64,000 nucleotides of DNA. Source: Podarcis raffonei. Taxonomy: Eukaryota; Chordata; Lepidosauria; Squamata; Lacertidae. Both the position numbers and the translations under genes were made by a program. The notes beneath the pieces are model-generated. The model saw only the letters and a program-made list of their open reading frames with translations, did no database searches and had not been told where the DNA came from. This document shows, in pieces, positions 1 through 13,828 of the stretch (the first letter of the stretch is position 1; each line of letters begins with the position of its first letter). Where the stretch lies: contig NC_070614.1 in the NCBI RefSeq assembly GCF_027172205.1, forward strand, positions 49,292,001 to 49,356,000. The letters are read 5' to 3'.

Positions 1-288
1 TACGGCACTTCCTCACCTGCAGCTGCTGGGGAAGCGAAATAAGGAGAGCAACAAAATGGCCACAGAATGAGGGCTAGAAACATGAAAGAGAACAAGCAGT
101 TGGCGAAAGAAGGGTGGACTGCAAAGTACCGAAGGAGATATAACCTATAAAATAGGGCCACCTTCTTACAGTTTCACAACTCCCTGTCCACAACCTTACA
201 TGATGGTACAGCTTCTTTCCCCCAAAGAATTTTGGGAGCCGTAGTTTGTTAAGGGCCTGAGAGAGGCCTCTCGCTCTCTCCACCTCAC

Positions 289-400
289 CTGATCACGGTG
301 GGGATGACCTCGGAGGCGAAGAAGATGCTGAGGGATCCAGCTGCGTGGGAGGAGAAGAGGCCAAGGATGGAGAAGGTTCTCCGCGCAGCATCGTTGAGAT
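289..400 (-). CDS. SLC22A17: SLC22A17 exon 9 (last in window)
   Basis: 112 nt, phase 1 in and phase 2 out. It encodes [19 protein letters not shown] and then SEVIPTVIR, matching human YLNEAAITTFSVLGLFSS and AAEVIPTTVR. Donor AG|GTGAGG at 283-288, so the intron continues off the left edge and no terminal exon is present. Confidence 0.93.
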
Positions 401-662
401 CTGCAACGAGGAGGGAGGGAAAGGGCAGAAACAGGGTGAAAAGGGGACACTAAGAGAGGTCTCAACCAACAGAAGTGGCTCCTAATATTTTTCCACTCAA
501 AGCAGAAGAAGCTTATCTGTTCACTTATACCTCTATATAATATATCAAAAGTATATAATAATACTTTTGGCCTTTAACTATCTGTGGTCTTTTCGAAGCG
601 GGTGGGATGTTCTTAATGTTTTTCTTTATCCTCTTGGTTTTAATATATCTACGTGGGGTCTT

Positions 663-694
<32 letters not shown>

Positions 695-3600
695 AAGTTG
701 CTTTTTGCCCTGGGCAAGATAAAGCAACTAACCAATTACAGTGGTACCTTGGGTTACATACGCTTCAGGTTACAGACCCCGCTAACCCAGAAATAGTACC
801 TCGGGTTAAGAACTTTGCTTCAGGATGAGAACAGAAATTGTGCTCCGGCAGTGCGGCAGCAGCGGGAGACCCCATTACCTAAAGTGGTGCTTCAGGTTAA
901 GAACGGTTTCAGGTTAAGAACAGACCTCTGGAATGAATTAAGTACTTAACCCGAGGTACCACTGTATGATCATCATTCTTATGGTGGTTCAAAATGTGAA
1001 AACACAAAAATACATAACCTACCAACAAACAATAACAATAATGAATAATAATAATATGCAAATTAAAACAAGAAAAATGTATCCTTTGAAATATAGAAAT
1101 TATGTGTAAAGACATGAGACTAATTAGCCCTGTATGAGACGGAGCACAGGTGTGACTCAACAGGGCATTATATGTTGTTGCTCTTCTTAATTTCATTTCT
1201 AAACTGCTTTATATTTTTAAGGAAAAAACCTTGAAGCGGTTTACAACCTACATTAAAACATCAAACAAAACGATACAGAATAAAACACAACTGAAGAAAG
1301 TCAAGTATACATTCAAAGCAACATAGTTAAAGGTAAAGGGACCCCTGACCATTAGGTCCTGTCGTGGCCGACTCTAGGGTTGCGGTGCTCATCTCGCTTT
1401 ATTGGCGGAGACAGCCGGCGTACAGCTTCTAGGTCATGTGGCTAGCATGACTAAGCCGCTTCTGGTGAACCAGAGCAGCGCACGGAAACACCGTTTACCT
1501 TCCCGCCGGAGCGGTACCTATTTATCTACTTACACTTTGACGTGCTTTCAAATTGTCAGGTTGGCAGGAGCAGGGACCGAGCAACGGGAGCTCACCCCGT
1601 CGCGGGGATTCGAACCGCCGACCTTCTGATCGGCAAGCTCTAGGCTCTGTGGTTTAACCCACAGCGCCACCCGTGTCCATCCCACAACATACTTAAGAGA
1701 AGATAATATCTTTTATAGGTTTCAAAAGGAAACATTGCAAATGAGGTCAACTACAGAATGCACATATAACACAGCTAAGTTAACAACAACAACAGCATCG
1801 TTATCTTAAACATGTCAAAAGAAACATGACTAAAGGAAATGCACGTTTAAATTCATTCACAAGAGGCTAAAAAATTACCACATGCATAGAAGACACTGAG
1901 AGTGAGGCGTAGATCAAGCAGTATCTCCTCATTGCAACTTGTGATATTTCAAAGGGGTGCGACCCATTCTAGATTGCAACTGACTGAACACTGCCTCTCT
2001 AATTACAGAATTGCATACTGACTGTACCTCTGACTTCTATGGATCGAGCTTCACTTTGCTGGATTTCATCTTACTAATTTGAGGGGCTGTTTTTGCCCAG
2101 CAGCAACCTCTCCATCTACATTTTTTTTTAAGATACTTTATTTTATTTTGACAAAGTAATAGTCATGAATAAGTAGGAACAAAAATGTGCACCCCACCAC
2201 CGAGACCATTCCAACTATCCAACCTCTCAAAATTTCAACCCCTTTCCGTTTTATTCTACAGGCACCCTCCATATCTCCTCAGAATAATTTCTCCTGCATA
2301 TTTCTCCTGCCTTACCTTAATGGCACACGTTAATTTATCATTCATAGCTATATCCCACACCTCTTTATCCCATGCTTCCATTTTATATTCTTCTTGCCCC
2401 TTCCACTTCCTAGCTATAATAACTCATGCAGCGGTCAATAAATTTGTGAGCAAGTCCTTCTTAGCCTGCAAACCTTCCACCCCATCGTAAATTGGTAATA
2501 ATGCTACCCCTGGACTTTTGGGTCAGTTTCCCCATCTACATTTGATGGGGAAAAGAGACTGGTTGTTATCAGCCTACCGAGTCCTCGATCTGCAGTCATG
2601 TCCCTGCAATCTGCCTAGTGCATCTTTTTGGAAGGGCAGAGGAGGCCGGCGACACACATCCTCATGTTGGCTGTCACCATGATTGCAAATGAAACTCATT
2701 AGCAGCTTTTTTTTTTAAAAAAGGAAAAGTAACTCGAAGCGACTTACACTCTCCCAGGCCCAGCAGGATCAGCGAAGCGATGCCAGCCAGCGTGGTGGTG
2801 AGGAGGAGAATCCCGCGGCGTCCGTAACGGTCCACACTCAGGCACAGGAAGAGGCAGGCGAGGCCCGCACTGCCGGATGACAGCAGGTAGCAGAGGTAGA
2901 AGTTAGCCTGTGGATCCTCCAGGGATTCCCAGGCCAGCAGGTAACAGTGGCAGATGGCGTGGGCGATGAATCTGGAGAGGTGCCATGCAGAAAACAACAA
3001 CAACAACAATGCAGTTTAGTTTTTAGTTTTTTACAGTGGTACCTCGGGTTAAGTACTTAATTCGTTCCAGAGGTCCGTTCCTAACCTGAAACTGTTCTTA
3101 ACCTGAAGCACCACTTTAGCTAATGGGGCCTCCTGCTGTTGCCACACCGCCAGAGCACGATTTCTGTTCTCATCCTGAAGCAAAGTTCTTAACTCAAGGT
3201 AATATTTCTGGGTTAGCGGAGTCTGTAACCTGAAGCGTATGTAACCCGAGGTACCACTGTATATCCAATTTGGGGGGGATTGGAGGGAATGAAAGGTGAC
3301 CCGGAAACTACAACTAATTCAGAATGCGGCAGTCAGACTGGTGACTGGGAGTGGCCGCCAAGACCATATAACACCAGTCCTGAAAAACCTACATTGGCTC
3401 CCAGTACGTTTCCGAGCACAATTCAAGGTGTTGGTGCTGACCTTTAAAGCCCTAAACGGCCTCAAAGGCCCAGTATACTTGAAGGAGCGTCTCTACCCCC
3501 ATTGTTCAGCCCAGACACTGGGGTCCAGCTCTGAGGGCCTTCTGGCGGTTCCCTCCCTGCAAGAAGTGAGGTTACAGGGAACCAGGCAGAGGGCCTTCTC

Positions 3601-6600
3601 GGTAGTGGCGCTTGTCCTGTAGAATGCCTTCCCATCAGATGTCAAGGAAATAAACAACTATCTGACTTTTAGAAGACATCTGAAGGCAGCCCTGTTTAGG
3701 GAAGTTTTAAATGTTTGATGTCTTACTGTGTTTTTAATATCCTGTTGGTAGCCACCTAGAGTGGCTGGGGAAACCCAGCCAGATGGGCAGGGTACAAATA
3801 ATAAATAATATTAATATTAATAATATTGAAAGCAGCTTGCGGGAAGAATATGCATCCAAACCAAAAGCACCCCAATGGAAAACAAAAAGAAAACAGAAGA
3901 ACAAAAATTAAAGCAGCAGGAGTTTTTTAAATATAAAAATCATGGAGACGTAGAGTTGGGAGAAAATAACAGGGGAAACTGACGAATACCTTTAAAAATA
4001 TTTTAAAAAGAGCAACCAAACAGTGATCCACTCAGCTTTGATAAAGTTGTAAATGGTAGTGCATAAATCTCATAGTTTCTCTCAAGGGAAGTTGAGATGA
4101 AATTGTATGTTATAAAAAGGAAAGGTATTAGGACCACTGGATTGGTTATATGCATTCCAGATCCTTGAATGGTGTGATGGCGGATTAAAAGTTCTAAAAG
4201 AGTGGATCCCTATGTTAAAAGGCACCTGGTGCTCTGTGATCCCCGTATATACCTCCCTGACCACCACTGATGCCAAGACTTTCTGGTTCAGGAGAAAGAT
4301 AGGTGGACTTACGTGGTGAAACCGAGGATGAGAACATTCTTCCAGATGTTTCTGCAGGACAGCACGGCCCGGAACGAAATCTGGGCTGCAGCAGGGAGGT
4401 GGCAGGCATTATCAAGTTCTTCAGAAGCAGATTTGGGGGAAAACACACAAAATAAAGAAGTTGAAAAGGAGGGCATTCCACCCACGAGGAGAAGCTACAG
4501 TCACACGGCTCTCCTCCTGTATTGCTCCTTTTACTGAAATCTATGCAAAGTCTTCACTGGGCCCCATTTATTAAATCTGCCGGACCATCAAAAGGCATCT
4601 CTCAAAACTCACCGGGAATTGACCCCAGACATTTTGCAGCCTCCCTCTTTGGAGTTTGTGACAGGCCTATAAATTCTAATTTTCTTGCTGCCTATATAAT
4701 CTCTTGCGACTTTCATTTATGTTGCTCTGCCCTATAATATGTATCTGAATAATGTGTTTCATTTCCTTAAAAAAAAAATCCCTTTGCTTTCTTAATGCTG
4801 GCTATTGTCCGCCTCAATAAAGCTTTGAGAGATATGTATATATTTCTATATATATTTTAAAGGGGCAGGTGGAAAGGAGGGCAGAGGCTTCCCGCTTCAC
4901 CTAGAGCCCAGTTCTTCAAGCAGAAATTGGCATGCCCTCTGTAAAATCTTTGGATCAAAGCCCTCTCAACATGCTCTTCTTGAGACTCACCTTCCAGCGC
5001 CTCCTGAGCCTCCGACTCCTGGCTGCCACTGCCCTGAGCCAGGGCTATCAGAATCTCCTTGGCTTGGGCTGTCCGTCGAGTGGCCAAGAGCCACCGGGGT
5101 GAGTCTGGGTACAATCCAGGGCACCTAAGCAGGATCAGGGCAGGGGGGGAAATCAGGGATATCAGGCAGCGTTAGAAACTGAGGTATGAAAGCTAGGAGC
5201 TAAATGGCACCTTAAACCTAGGTTATGGGCGCAACAACGGAATGTCTAGGCACACTTTTTTAATAACAAGAATACAAAGCTGAAAATGGACGGCAGCTAA
5301 AATTTTATATTCATTTTTTGCATGGTCTAATCCTCATCTGAAGACTGCAGAAAACAACAACAACAACAACTTATTTATACCCCTCCCATTTAGCTGGGTT
5401 TCCCAAGCCACTCTGGGCGGCTCCCAACAGAATATTAAAAACACGATAAAATATCAAACATTAAAAACTTCCCTAAACAGAGCTGCCTTCAGATGCCTTC
5501 TAAAAGTCAGATAGTTGTTTATTTCCTTGACCTCTGGTGGGAGGGTGTTCCATAGGGTGGGCACCACCACCAAGAAGGCCCTCTGCCTGGTTCCCTGTAA
5601 CTTTAATTCTCGCAGTGAAGGAACCGCCAGAATGACCTAAGCACTGGACCTCAGTGGCCAGGCTGAATGATGGGGGTGGAGACGCTTCTTCAGGTCTACT
5701 GGGCCTTTGAGGCCGTTTACGGCTTTGAAGGTCAGCACCAACACTTGAAATTGTACCGGGTGGTAGTTTCCCGTGCTGGGTGCAACTAGCAAAAAGGCTT
5801 TCAGGCTCATTATAACAACGCCAAATTATAATACAATTACTAATACCAATCATTCAGATGCCAAATTATGTAATTTAGGTGGCCCCCACATGTTGGAATT
5901 GATGGTTTGATGATTTACTATATTTCTGCATCCCCAAATCTTATGAATTTCAATTACGCTCCAGGCAAAATAGCAATCCCTTATACAACAACAGCAATAT
6001 TAATGACTTCCATTTGTATTGACGCATTAAATAATTTATAAATCTACAGGTGAAGCGTTCAAACTATAGCCTGTCCGTGATGTTTCTTTTTTGTCCTTGT
6101 AAAATATTATGTTTACCTTTTCCTGGTTGTTGCTGTTCTCCTTCATGCCTTGGGCGGAGCTAATATCCCTTTCTTATAATGAGGCTATTATTGCATTATT
6201 GTAATTGAAAACTAATAAAAATATTATTAAAAAGGCCTTCTGCCTGGTTTTGCCGAGAGGTTTCGGTGACGCGGCCACAACTTACCCATAGAGGAGGCAG
6301 AGGCCCAGCCCAGCCGCCATGACGCCCTGCAAGACCCTCCAACCTCCGCACGCCAGTGCCAGCCCCAGAAGAAGGAAGTGCCCCCCCACCATGAGGAGGT
6401 CTGCCGCCATGGTCACGGGCAGCCGCTGGGGGGGACAGCACAGCTCCAAGCCTGGAAAGAAAGAGAGGCAGTGGGCGAGTCAAGGCATGGCCAGGCGAAA
6501 AGGACGGGGGGCAAATTTTTAAGCTGCAATTAAATATTTTCCAGGGGTAACAGAGTGGCGGCTGACATGGAAAACAATGAAAATGCCAGACGAAAACATC

Positions 6601-9600
6601 AACGAAACTCCCTAAAGCAGTGGTGGCCAACCTTTTTTTGGCCATGCCCCACCTAGGTAAAGGTAAAGGGACCCCTGACTATTAGGTCCAGTCGCGGATG
6701 ACTCTGGGGTTGCGGCGCTCATCTCGCTTTACTGGCCGAGGGAGCAGGCGTACAGCTTCCGGGTCCTGTGGCCAGCATGCCTAAGCAGCTTCTGGCGAAC
6801 CAGAGCAGCGCACGGAAACACCGTTTACCTTCCCGCTGGAGTGGTACCTATTTATCTACTTGCACTTTGAGGTGCTTTCGAACTGCTAGGTGGGCAAGAT
6901 CAGGGACCGAGCAACGGGAGCTCACCCCGTCGCGGGGATTCGAACCGCCGACCTTCTGATCGGCAAGCCCTAAGCTCTGTAGTTTAGACCACACCGCCAC
7001 CCACGTCCCTAGTATGCTCCACCTAAACATCTCTAAAATCCTGATGCGCCCCCCCATGACATATAATTCTTATTATTCTAAAAGTGAACTCCTATTCACG
7101 CGGAGGAAGCCTAAATGGCCATGAACTGTTAATAACTCATTCTCAAATTTCCCCCCTTAAAAATCAAATTGTTGGGAACCACGGTCCTAAAGCTAAGTAA
7201 AAGAGCAAAACTAAGTACAGTCTTGGATCTCAAACGCCTTGGCTCCTGAACAATCAAAACCCGGAAGTGAGTGTTCCGGTTTTTGAATGGTTTTCGGAAC
7301 CCAAACGTCTGACGGGGCTTCCGATTGGCTGCAGGAGCTTCCTGCAGCCAATCAGAAGCTGCGCTTGGGTTTCCGAATGTTGTGGAAGTCAAACGGACTT
7401 CCGGAATGGATTCCGTTCAACTTCCAAGGTACGACCGTATCTCACAGAGTTAATATTTAAGAGTCAAACTCCTGAAAGGCCGTAGCTCAGGGTTAAAGTG
7501 TCTGCTTTGGACGCAGGAGACCCCAGATTCAAATCCCTGCAGTCATCTCTGGGTAGGACTATAAGAGAGCCCTGTCTGAAATTCAGGAGAGCATTTACCA
7601 GTCTGATAGGTAAGGTCATTTTCTCGCCATTGCCCCTTTGGTTCCATCAACTCATCTCCAGTGCCTACTCTGTAAAAATGCACGATAAACCGCAGTTTGC
7701 ACAATCCACTAAGGAATATAATAACGCAAAACAGCAACAATCCATTGCACCTTTAGGTTAAAAAAAAGGTAAAGGACCCCTGGACGGTTAAGTCCAGCCA
7801 AAGGCGACTATGGGGTTGTGGCGCTCATCTCGCTTTCAGGCTGAGGAAGCCGGTGTTTATCCACAGACAGCTTTCCAGGTCATGTGGCCAGCAGGACTAA
7901 ACTGCTACTGGCACATGGAGGACCGTGATGGAAACCAGAGCGCACAGAAATGCCGTTTACCTTCCCGCTGCAGCAGTACCTATTTATCTACTTGCACTGG
8001 TGTGCTTTCGAACTGCTAGGTTGGCAGGAGCTGGGACAGAGCAACGGGAGCTTACTCCGTCGCGGGGATTCGAACTGCCGACCTTCCGATCAGCAAGCCC
8101 AAGACGCTCAGTGGTTTAGACGACAGCGCCACCCGCATCCCAACAATCCATTGCACCTTCATTCAAACCCCAATTAAAACTATTGAATGAATGCAACAAA
8201 ACCGATTCGTTTTAATTAATGCAACAAAAGAAAGCTGGATTCAGCGCCGGCAGCCTGTCAAGTCAGATGGTCATTTACACCCACTGCCCCTTGCCTCTTC
8301 GCACCCCCCTAGTGAAACTCACCCCCTCCCAGGGGGCCGCAACACTCATCTGGAGAACCACTGAGCTAGGTGCACCAAGGTCTTGATTAAGGAACCCTCC
8401 CAAGCGATGGATTTGCTTGTGCAACGTACGAGAGGATACTCACGGCTAAGGTAGAGGGAGAGCTGCATGCCCCCCAGCATCGCCCCCCAGAGGCAACGGC
8501 CCAACATGAAGACGGAGGGCGAGGCGGCAAAGGCAGCCAAGACGCCCGCAGGGCAACCCAGGGCCAGGGCCAGGAGGAGGGTCCCACGCCGCCCCACGCT
8601 GCGGATGCAAAGACAAAGAGGGTGAGAGGTTGCTCTGCCGATTCTCCTCTCCCCCCTTCGTAGCCCAAGCTCCTCCACAAAGGTCTGGATAAAAAGGTCA
8701 GCTTTGTGACTTTCTTGAAGAAGCAGCTAAGCAGTGAACCCTATGCAAATCCAGGCTCAGGGATTTTTTAATTATTATTTTCATCAAGGTTCGGGGATTT
8801 GTTTACTTTTTAATTGTAAGTTGTGTGTCCTCGTTTCTCAGTTTGATCCTTTTAAATTGTTTTGTATGTTTTGTGGTACAGTCATACCTCGGAAGCCGAA
8901 CGGAAGCCGTTCCGGAAGTCTATTTGACTACCAAAATGTTCGAAAACCAAAGTGCGGCTTCTGATTGGCTGTAAGAAGCTCCTGCAGTCAAAAGCTGAAC
9001 ATTCGCAAACTGGAACAGTTTGCAGCATTTGGGAGCCAAAACGTTCGACTCACGAGGCGTTCAGGATCCAAGGTACGACTGTATTTCATGCATTGTGACT
9101 TGCCGTTATTTTTATTGATTGTAGTTTAGTAATTTTTGTATTCTGGGTCTTCACTGTAAACTGTTCAATTATTACTTGCTGATATTTAATTTCACTTTTT
9201 CCTATATTTGAATGGATTACTGAATATTGCTTTGTTTTGTTTAAGTCATTCATTTTAAAGTTATGTTTTTATTACGGCTTTTTATGAACCGGATCAGATT
9301 GTTGTTACAGGTGTGATTTTTTGCTGTCTTATTTTGTTGTTTCTTCAACTCGCAAACCACCTTGTGCAGAGTAATACAGAAAGGCGGGGTATAAATTGGA
9401 AGTGAAATGAAATGGAAAAAAATGAAATCCTGAGCGGAGTCCCTAAGGGGGTTGCATGGCGCCTGGTACGCCTCTTTCCGGCAACTTCTGCAGCCAAAAT
9501 GGCGCCAAAAGTCTCGCTCTGCTTTTCCTTGCGCCACACCAGGAAGACCGAGATGGGGGTCTTGTCGTCTGGGGAGCCCAGGACATCCACTGCTCAGCCT

Positions 9601-12600
9601 TGGGCCCGGGAGGGGGGTCACTCTGGGGCTTCAAACGCAACAGTCTGACCTTCACCCCCGGAGGCGCACTCCATTGAGACAGAAGGATGCCAGCAGCAAC
9701 CATTAAGAAGAGGCTGGCTGCTGGATTGCAGGCCAAAAGGGGGTTTCCATCTCTAATCCAGCATCCTATTCTCACCAGACGTCCCAAGGAGAAGCCCCAA
9801 AGCAGATTTTTTAAAAATATTTGTAATTTATTAAGGTGATTTCAGTTAAAAGAAATAAAGAGATACTGGGGGGGCGGAAGGGAAGGAAAAGTGAGACGGA
9901 GAAAATCAACAAGCACAAAGATACATACAAAAGGAAAATATGCAATGAATGAATGAATGAATGAGAAAAGGTTCTTTATGTATGCCACAACTGCGGACTG
10001 TGTTTTGTTAGCCCTCAAATGGAAAACAAGGGGTGTCCCAACTAAAGAAGAATGGCAACTTAAGCTGACGGAATATGCGCAGCTTGCGAAGCTAACATAC
10101 AGAATAAGAGAACAAGAAGAACATACGTTTAGAGGAGATTGGAAAATGTTTATTGAATATACGGGGAGAAATTGTGTCCACTTGAAAACATTAGCAGCAT
10201 TAAGATAAATTCAACAGTGTAAGTAAGTTTTGATGGCTGTAATAATGGCATACCGAATGGTTTAGTTTATGTAAAATATGCAGGGATTTAAGATTTGCAA
10301 AATGAACCATGGAAAGAGGAGAATGGAAGTAATTGATATTTTAAGGATGTTTAAATGAGTCTTTTAAATTGTAAAACAGAAAACTTAATTTTTCATATAT
10401 ATCCATATATAAAATATAATCAATATATAATATATTGTATAATCAATATACAATATTCCCAGACATTCTTGTATAAATTGGTATAGTGTTATTGTCTTAG
10501 TGCTTATGTAAATGTGAATAGCATACCACATTTTGCATAAACTCATTCCAGATGTTATTGTATTTATCCATACGGAGTCTGCGGCTGCATTCATAAATTA
10601 CCAGTGATGTCCTATCGTCAGTCCATTGACTGAAGGGTAAAGGTAAAGGTAAAGGTATTAGGTCCAGCCGTGGCCGACTCTGGGGTTGCGGTGCTCATCT
10701 CACTTTATTGGCCGAGGGAGCCGGCATACAGCTTCCAGGTCATGTGGCCAGCATGACTAAGCCGCTTCTGGCAAACCAGAGCAGCGCACGGAAAAGCCAT
10801 TTACCTTCCCACCGGAGCGGTACCTATTTATCTACTTGCGCTTTGACGTGCTTTCGAACTGCTAGGTTGGCAGGAGCAGGGACCGAGCAACGGGAGCTCA
10901 CCCTCTTGCGGGGATTCGAACCGCCGACCTTCTGATCGGCAAGTCCTAGGCTCTGTGGTTTAACCCACAGCACCACCAGCACTGAAGGGTATCCTATATT
11001 TATTTTCCCCATTCCCAAAGCAGGACTTGAGTATAGCAGCGCTCTCTCCGCATTTGTGGCTCCCAAAAACTGGCACTCAGAGACAGGCTACCTCCAACAA
11101 GGGAGAGGGAACATAACTATCGTCGCTAGTAACCGACAATAGCCCTATAGCCTCCATTCACCTGTCAGATCCTCTTTTGAAGCCACCCGAGCTGGTGGCC
11201 ATGAGAGGAATGTTGGGAGATTCAGGAGGCAAAAAAAAAGTGTGCTGCTTCTCACAGCGCCGAGTTAAACTGTGGAACTCACTCCCACAAGAGGAAGTGA
11301 CGTCACCAACTGGAATGGCTTTCAAAGAGCGCTGGACATGGTCATGTACAGGGCCGGATTTAGGTCTGATGAGGCCCTCAGCTACTGAAGGTAATGGGGC
11401 CCTTTATATGTCCAGTTGTCCTTTGTCAGCAATGAATTGTCGCTGGTTTTTGTGTTGAATATATGCTATATGGTAATTGATGGACCTCATAGGTATCTCA
11501 AGCCATTTGCCCATGTTGCCATGCAACCAGTCCATGCAGAATGTAGGCACCCTATATATAGAAAGGAGCAAAGATGTGGGGTCAGGTGGGATTGCTATGA
11601 GGAATTATGAAAAATGCAGCATGCCACTGTGTCAGCGATGAAAGCATTGCTTTGACTGGGCTTGCGTCATTTGACACGATTTCTGATCGAATCCCATAAG
11701 CCTCTGCACCTCTGCCATTTTCTTTCTCTACACCTGACAGGCACGTATAAGCATTTTAAAACACAGACCAGTTGCTTCACCAGGCCATAAAGATAGAAGG
11801 TAGCTTTGATGTAGCTTTTGTTAAGTTTTGTTAATCTTTAGATAGATCTTAAGAGCCAGGAACAGAGTTTACACGGAGATGGTAAATGTGTCTTTATGAC
11901 CTCCGGGGGTACTAAATACATTCATCCTTGGTTCCTGTTTATTTAGCTTAACCATGTATGCATGCTCAAGTAGGAATTAGTTTCTTTGTAGTTAAAAGGA
12001 TTTCTCTGATCTGACTTTGTCCCACGTGGGGGATTTTTTGAAATATTCAGAGGAAATCTGATTGGTTCTTACAAACGCTGTGTTAAGAGTTCTTTTGTTA
12101 ATAAAAGGGAACTGGGCCGGGGTGTGGCAGGATTATTATTCACACTTCCTCCCAGAGTCTTGCTGGCCAAGCCTTGTGTGTATTTTATTAGCCAGGGTCC
12201 AATCCTTCCTTTGGCATCGAAATGCAACACAAACCAGTGATATTTTAGGGAGCAGGCTAGCAGGCGGGGCCAATGACTTACATCATAGGAGCCTACACAA
12301 CACAAAACACTGTTGCTGTACGTTTTGTTTTATTTGTTTTTTATCTTATATTTTGGAAATGTAGATCCAGTTTCTTCTCCCTTTAATTTTTTTGGGGCCC
12401 CCAAAAGAGTGGGGCCCTAAGCTATAGCTTGTTTAGCTTAGAGTGGTACCTCAGGTTACATTCGCTTCAGGTTACGGACTCCATTAACCCAGAAATAGTA
12501 ACCTTGGGTTAAGAACTTTGCTTCAGGATGAGAACAGAAATCATGCTCTGGCAGCGTGGCGGCAGCAGGAGGCCCCATTAGCTAAAGTGGTGCTTCAGGT

Positions 12601-13782
12601 TAAGAACAGTTTCAGGTTAAGTACGGACCTCTGGAACGAATTAAGTACTTAACCTGAGGTACCACTGTATGTAAATCTGGCACTGGTCATGTAGGATAGA
12701 AGCTGGAATAGATGTGCTCGACTGGCCCGATCTGGCAGGCTTTCCTTATGGATCTTGTGGGAGCGAATGCCATCATCGTCTTCATGACAAATGGCTTCCC
12801 CTGCCAGCTGCCCCATCAACAGGCCCACTGCCTCACCCTCTGGCTTACCTGTCTGCCAGGTGTCCCAGTAGCAGCGCTCCTGCAGCAAAACCCAGGAGGA
12901 AACAGAGCTGCTCCAAGGGAACAATCCATCCACGGAAACAGTCCAGGGACCACTGAGGAGAAAAAGAGATTAAAAGCAGCGGAACAATGGAGAACATGAC
13001 GTTTATAGGAGCACAGAAATATGGGTGGGTGGATTCAGCCCCTCTCAGAGGTCCAGAGAGGCCCAGGTCACTTGCAGCTTTTGAGGCCCATAACTGTAAC
13101 TAAAATAAAAATAAAAAGGACCACCAGCCAGTACAGCAAGAGACTCTTAGGGTTGTGGTTTCAAGCCCCATGTTAGATTCCTCCATTGCAGGGGGTTGGA
13201 CTAGATTGCCCTCGGGGTCCCTTCTAACTCTCTGATTCCGTGACCCCCCACAAAAAAAACAAATCCAGGTTCTCCCCGTCCCAAAGAGTGGTTTGTTTCT
13301 ATAATCAGCTGATGGGAAAGGTCTAACCTTGTGCCATCAGAACCAATATATTTATTAATATGCACATTTCTCAGTTTTTAATATGCCATAATCTTTATCA
13401 GTGGTATAGATTTTTTACCAAGTGCTTCTCTTATTTGCTTAAATTTGCAGCTCTGAGTTGAGAGAGTTGCAACGCATTTTGGCTCGCATGTAAAAACGGG
13501 TTGCAAAAGTTACCAATAACCCCCAAATGAACAAGGATCTAAATTTGAGATCCTAGAATCCGGGGTCAAATTAGCCCTGAATGGATGCATTCTTGCGGCA
13601 GCAAACGTCAAAGAGCTGGAAGGGAGGATGAGGCAAGTGTGACCTACAAGTGTGACCCCCATGTTCCCCGATCCTGGTTTCAGGATCTGGCAGTGACTAT
13701 CCAGCGGGACGGGAAAAAGGAGAATATACCCCATACCATGCTCAGGAGCACTCCTGTCGCCACGGCTCAGATGCAATCTCCC

Positions 13783-13828
<46 letters not shown>

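Noticed and set aside
9250-9787. Possible extra SLC22A17 exon
   Set aside because: No hydrophobic or family motif, and exons 3 and 4 join in phase without it.
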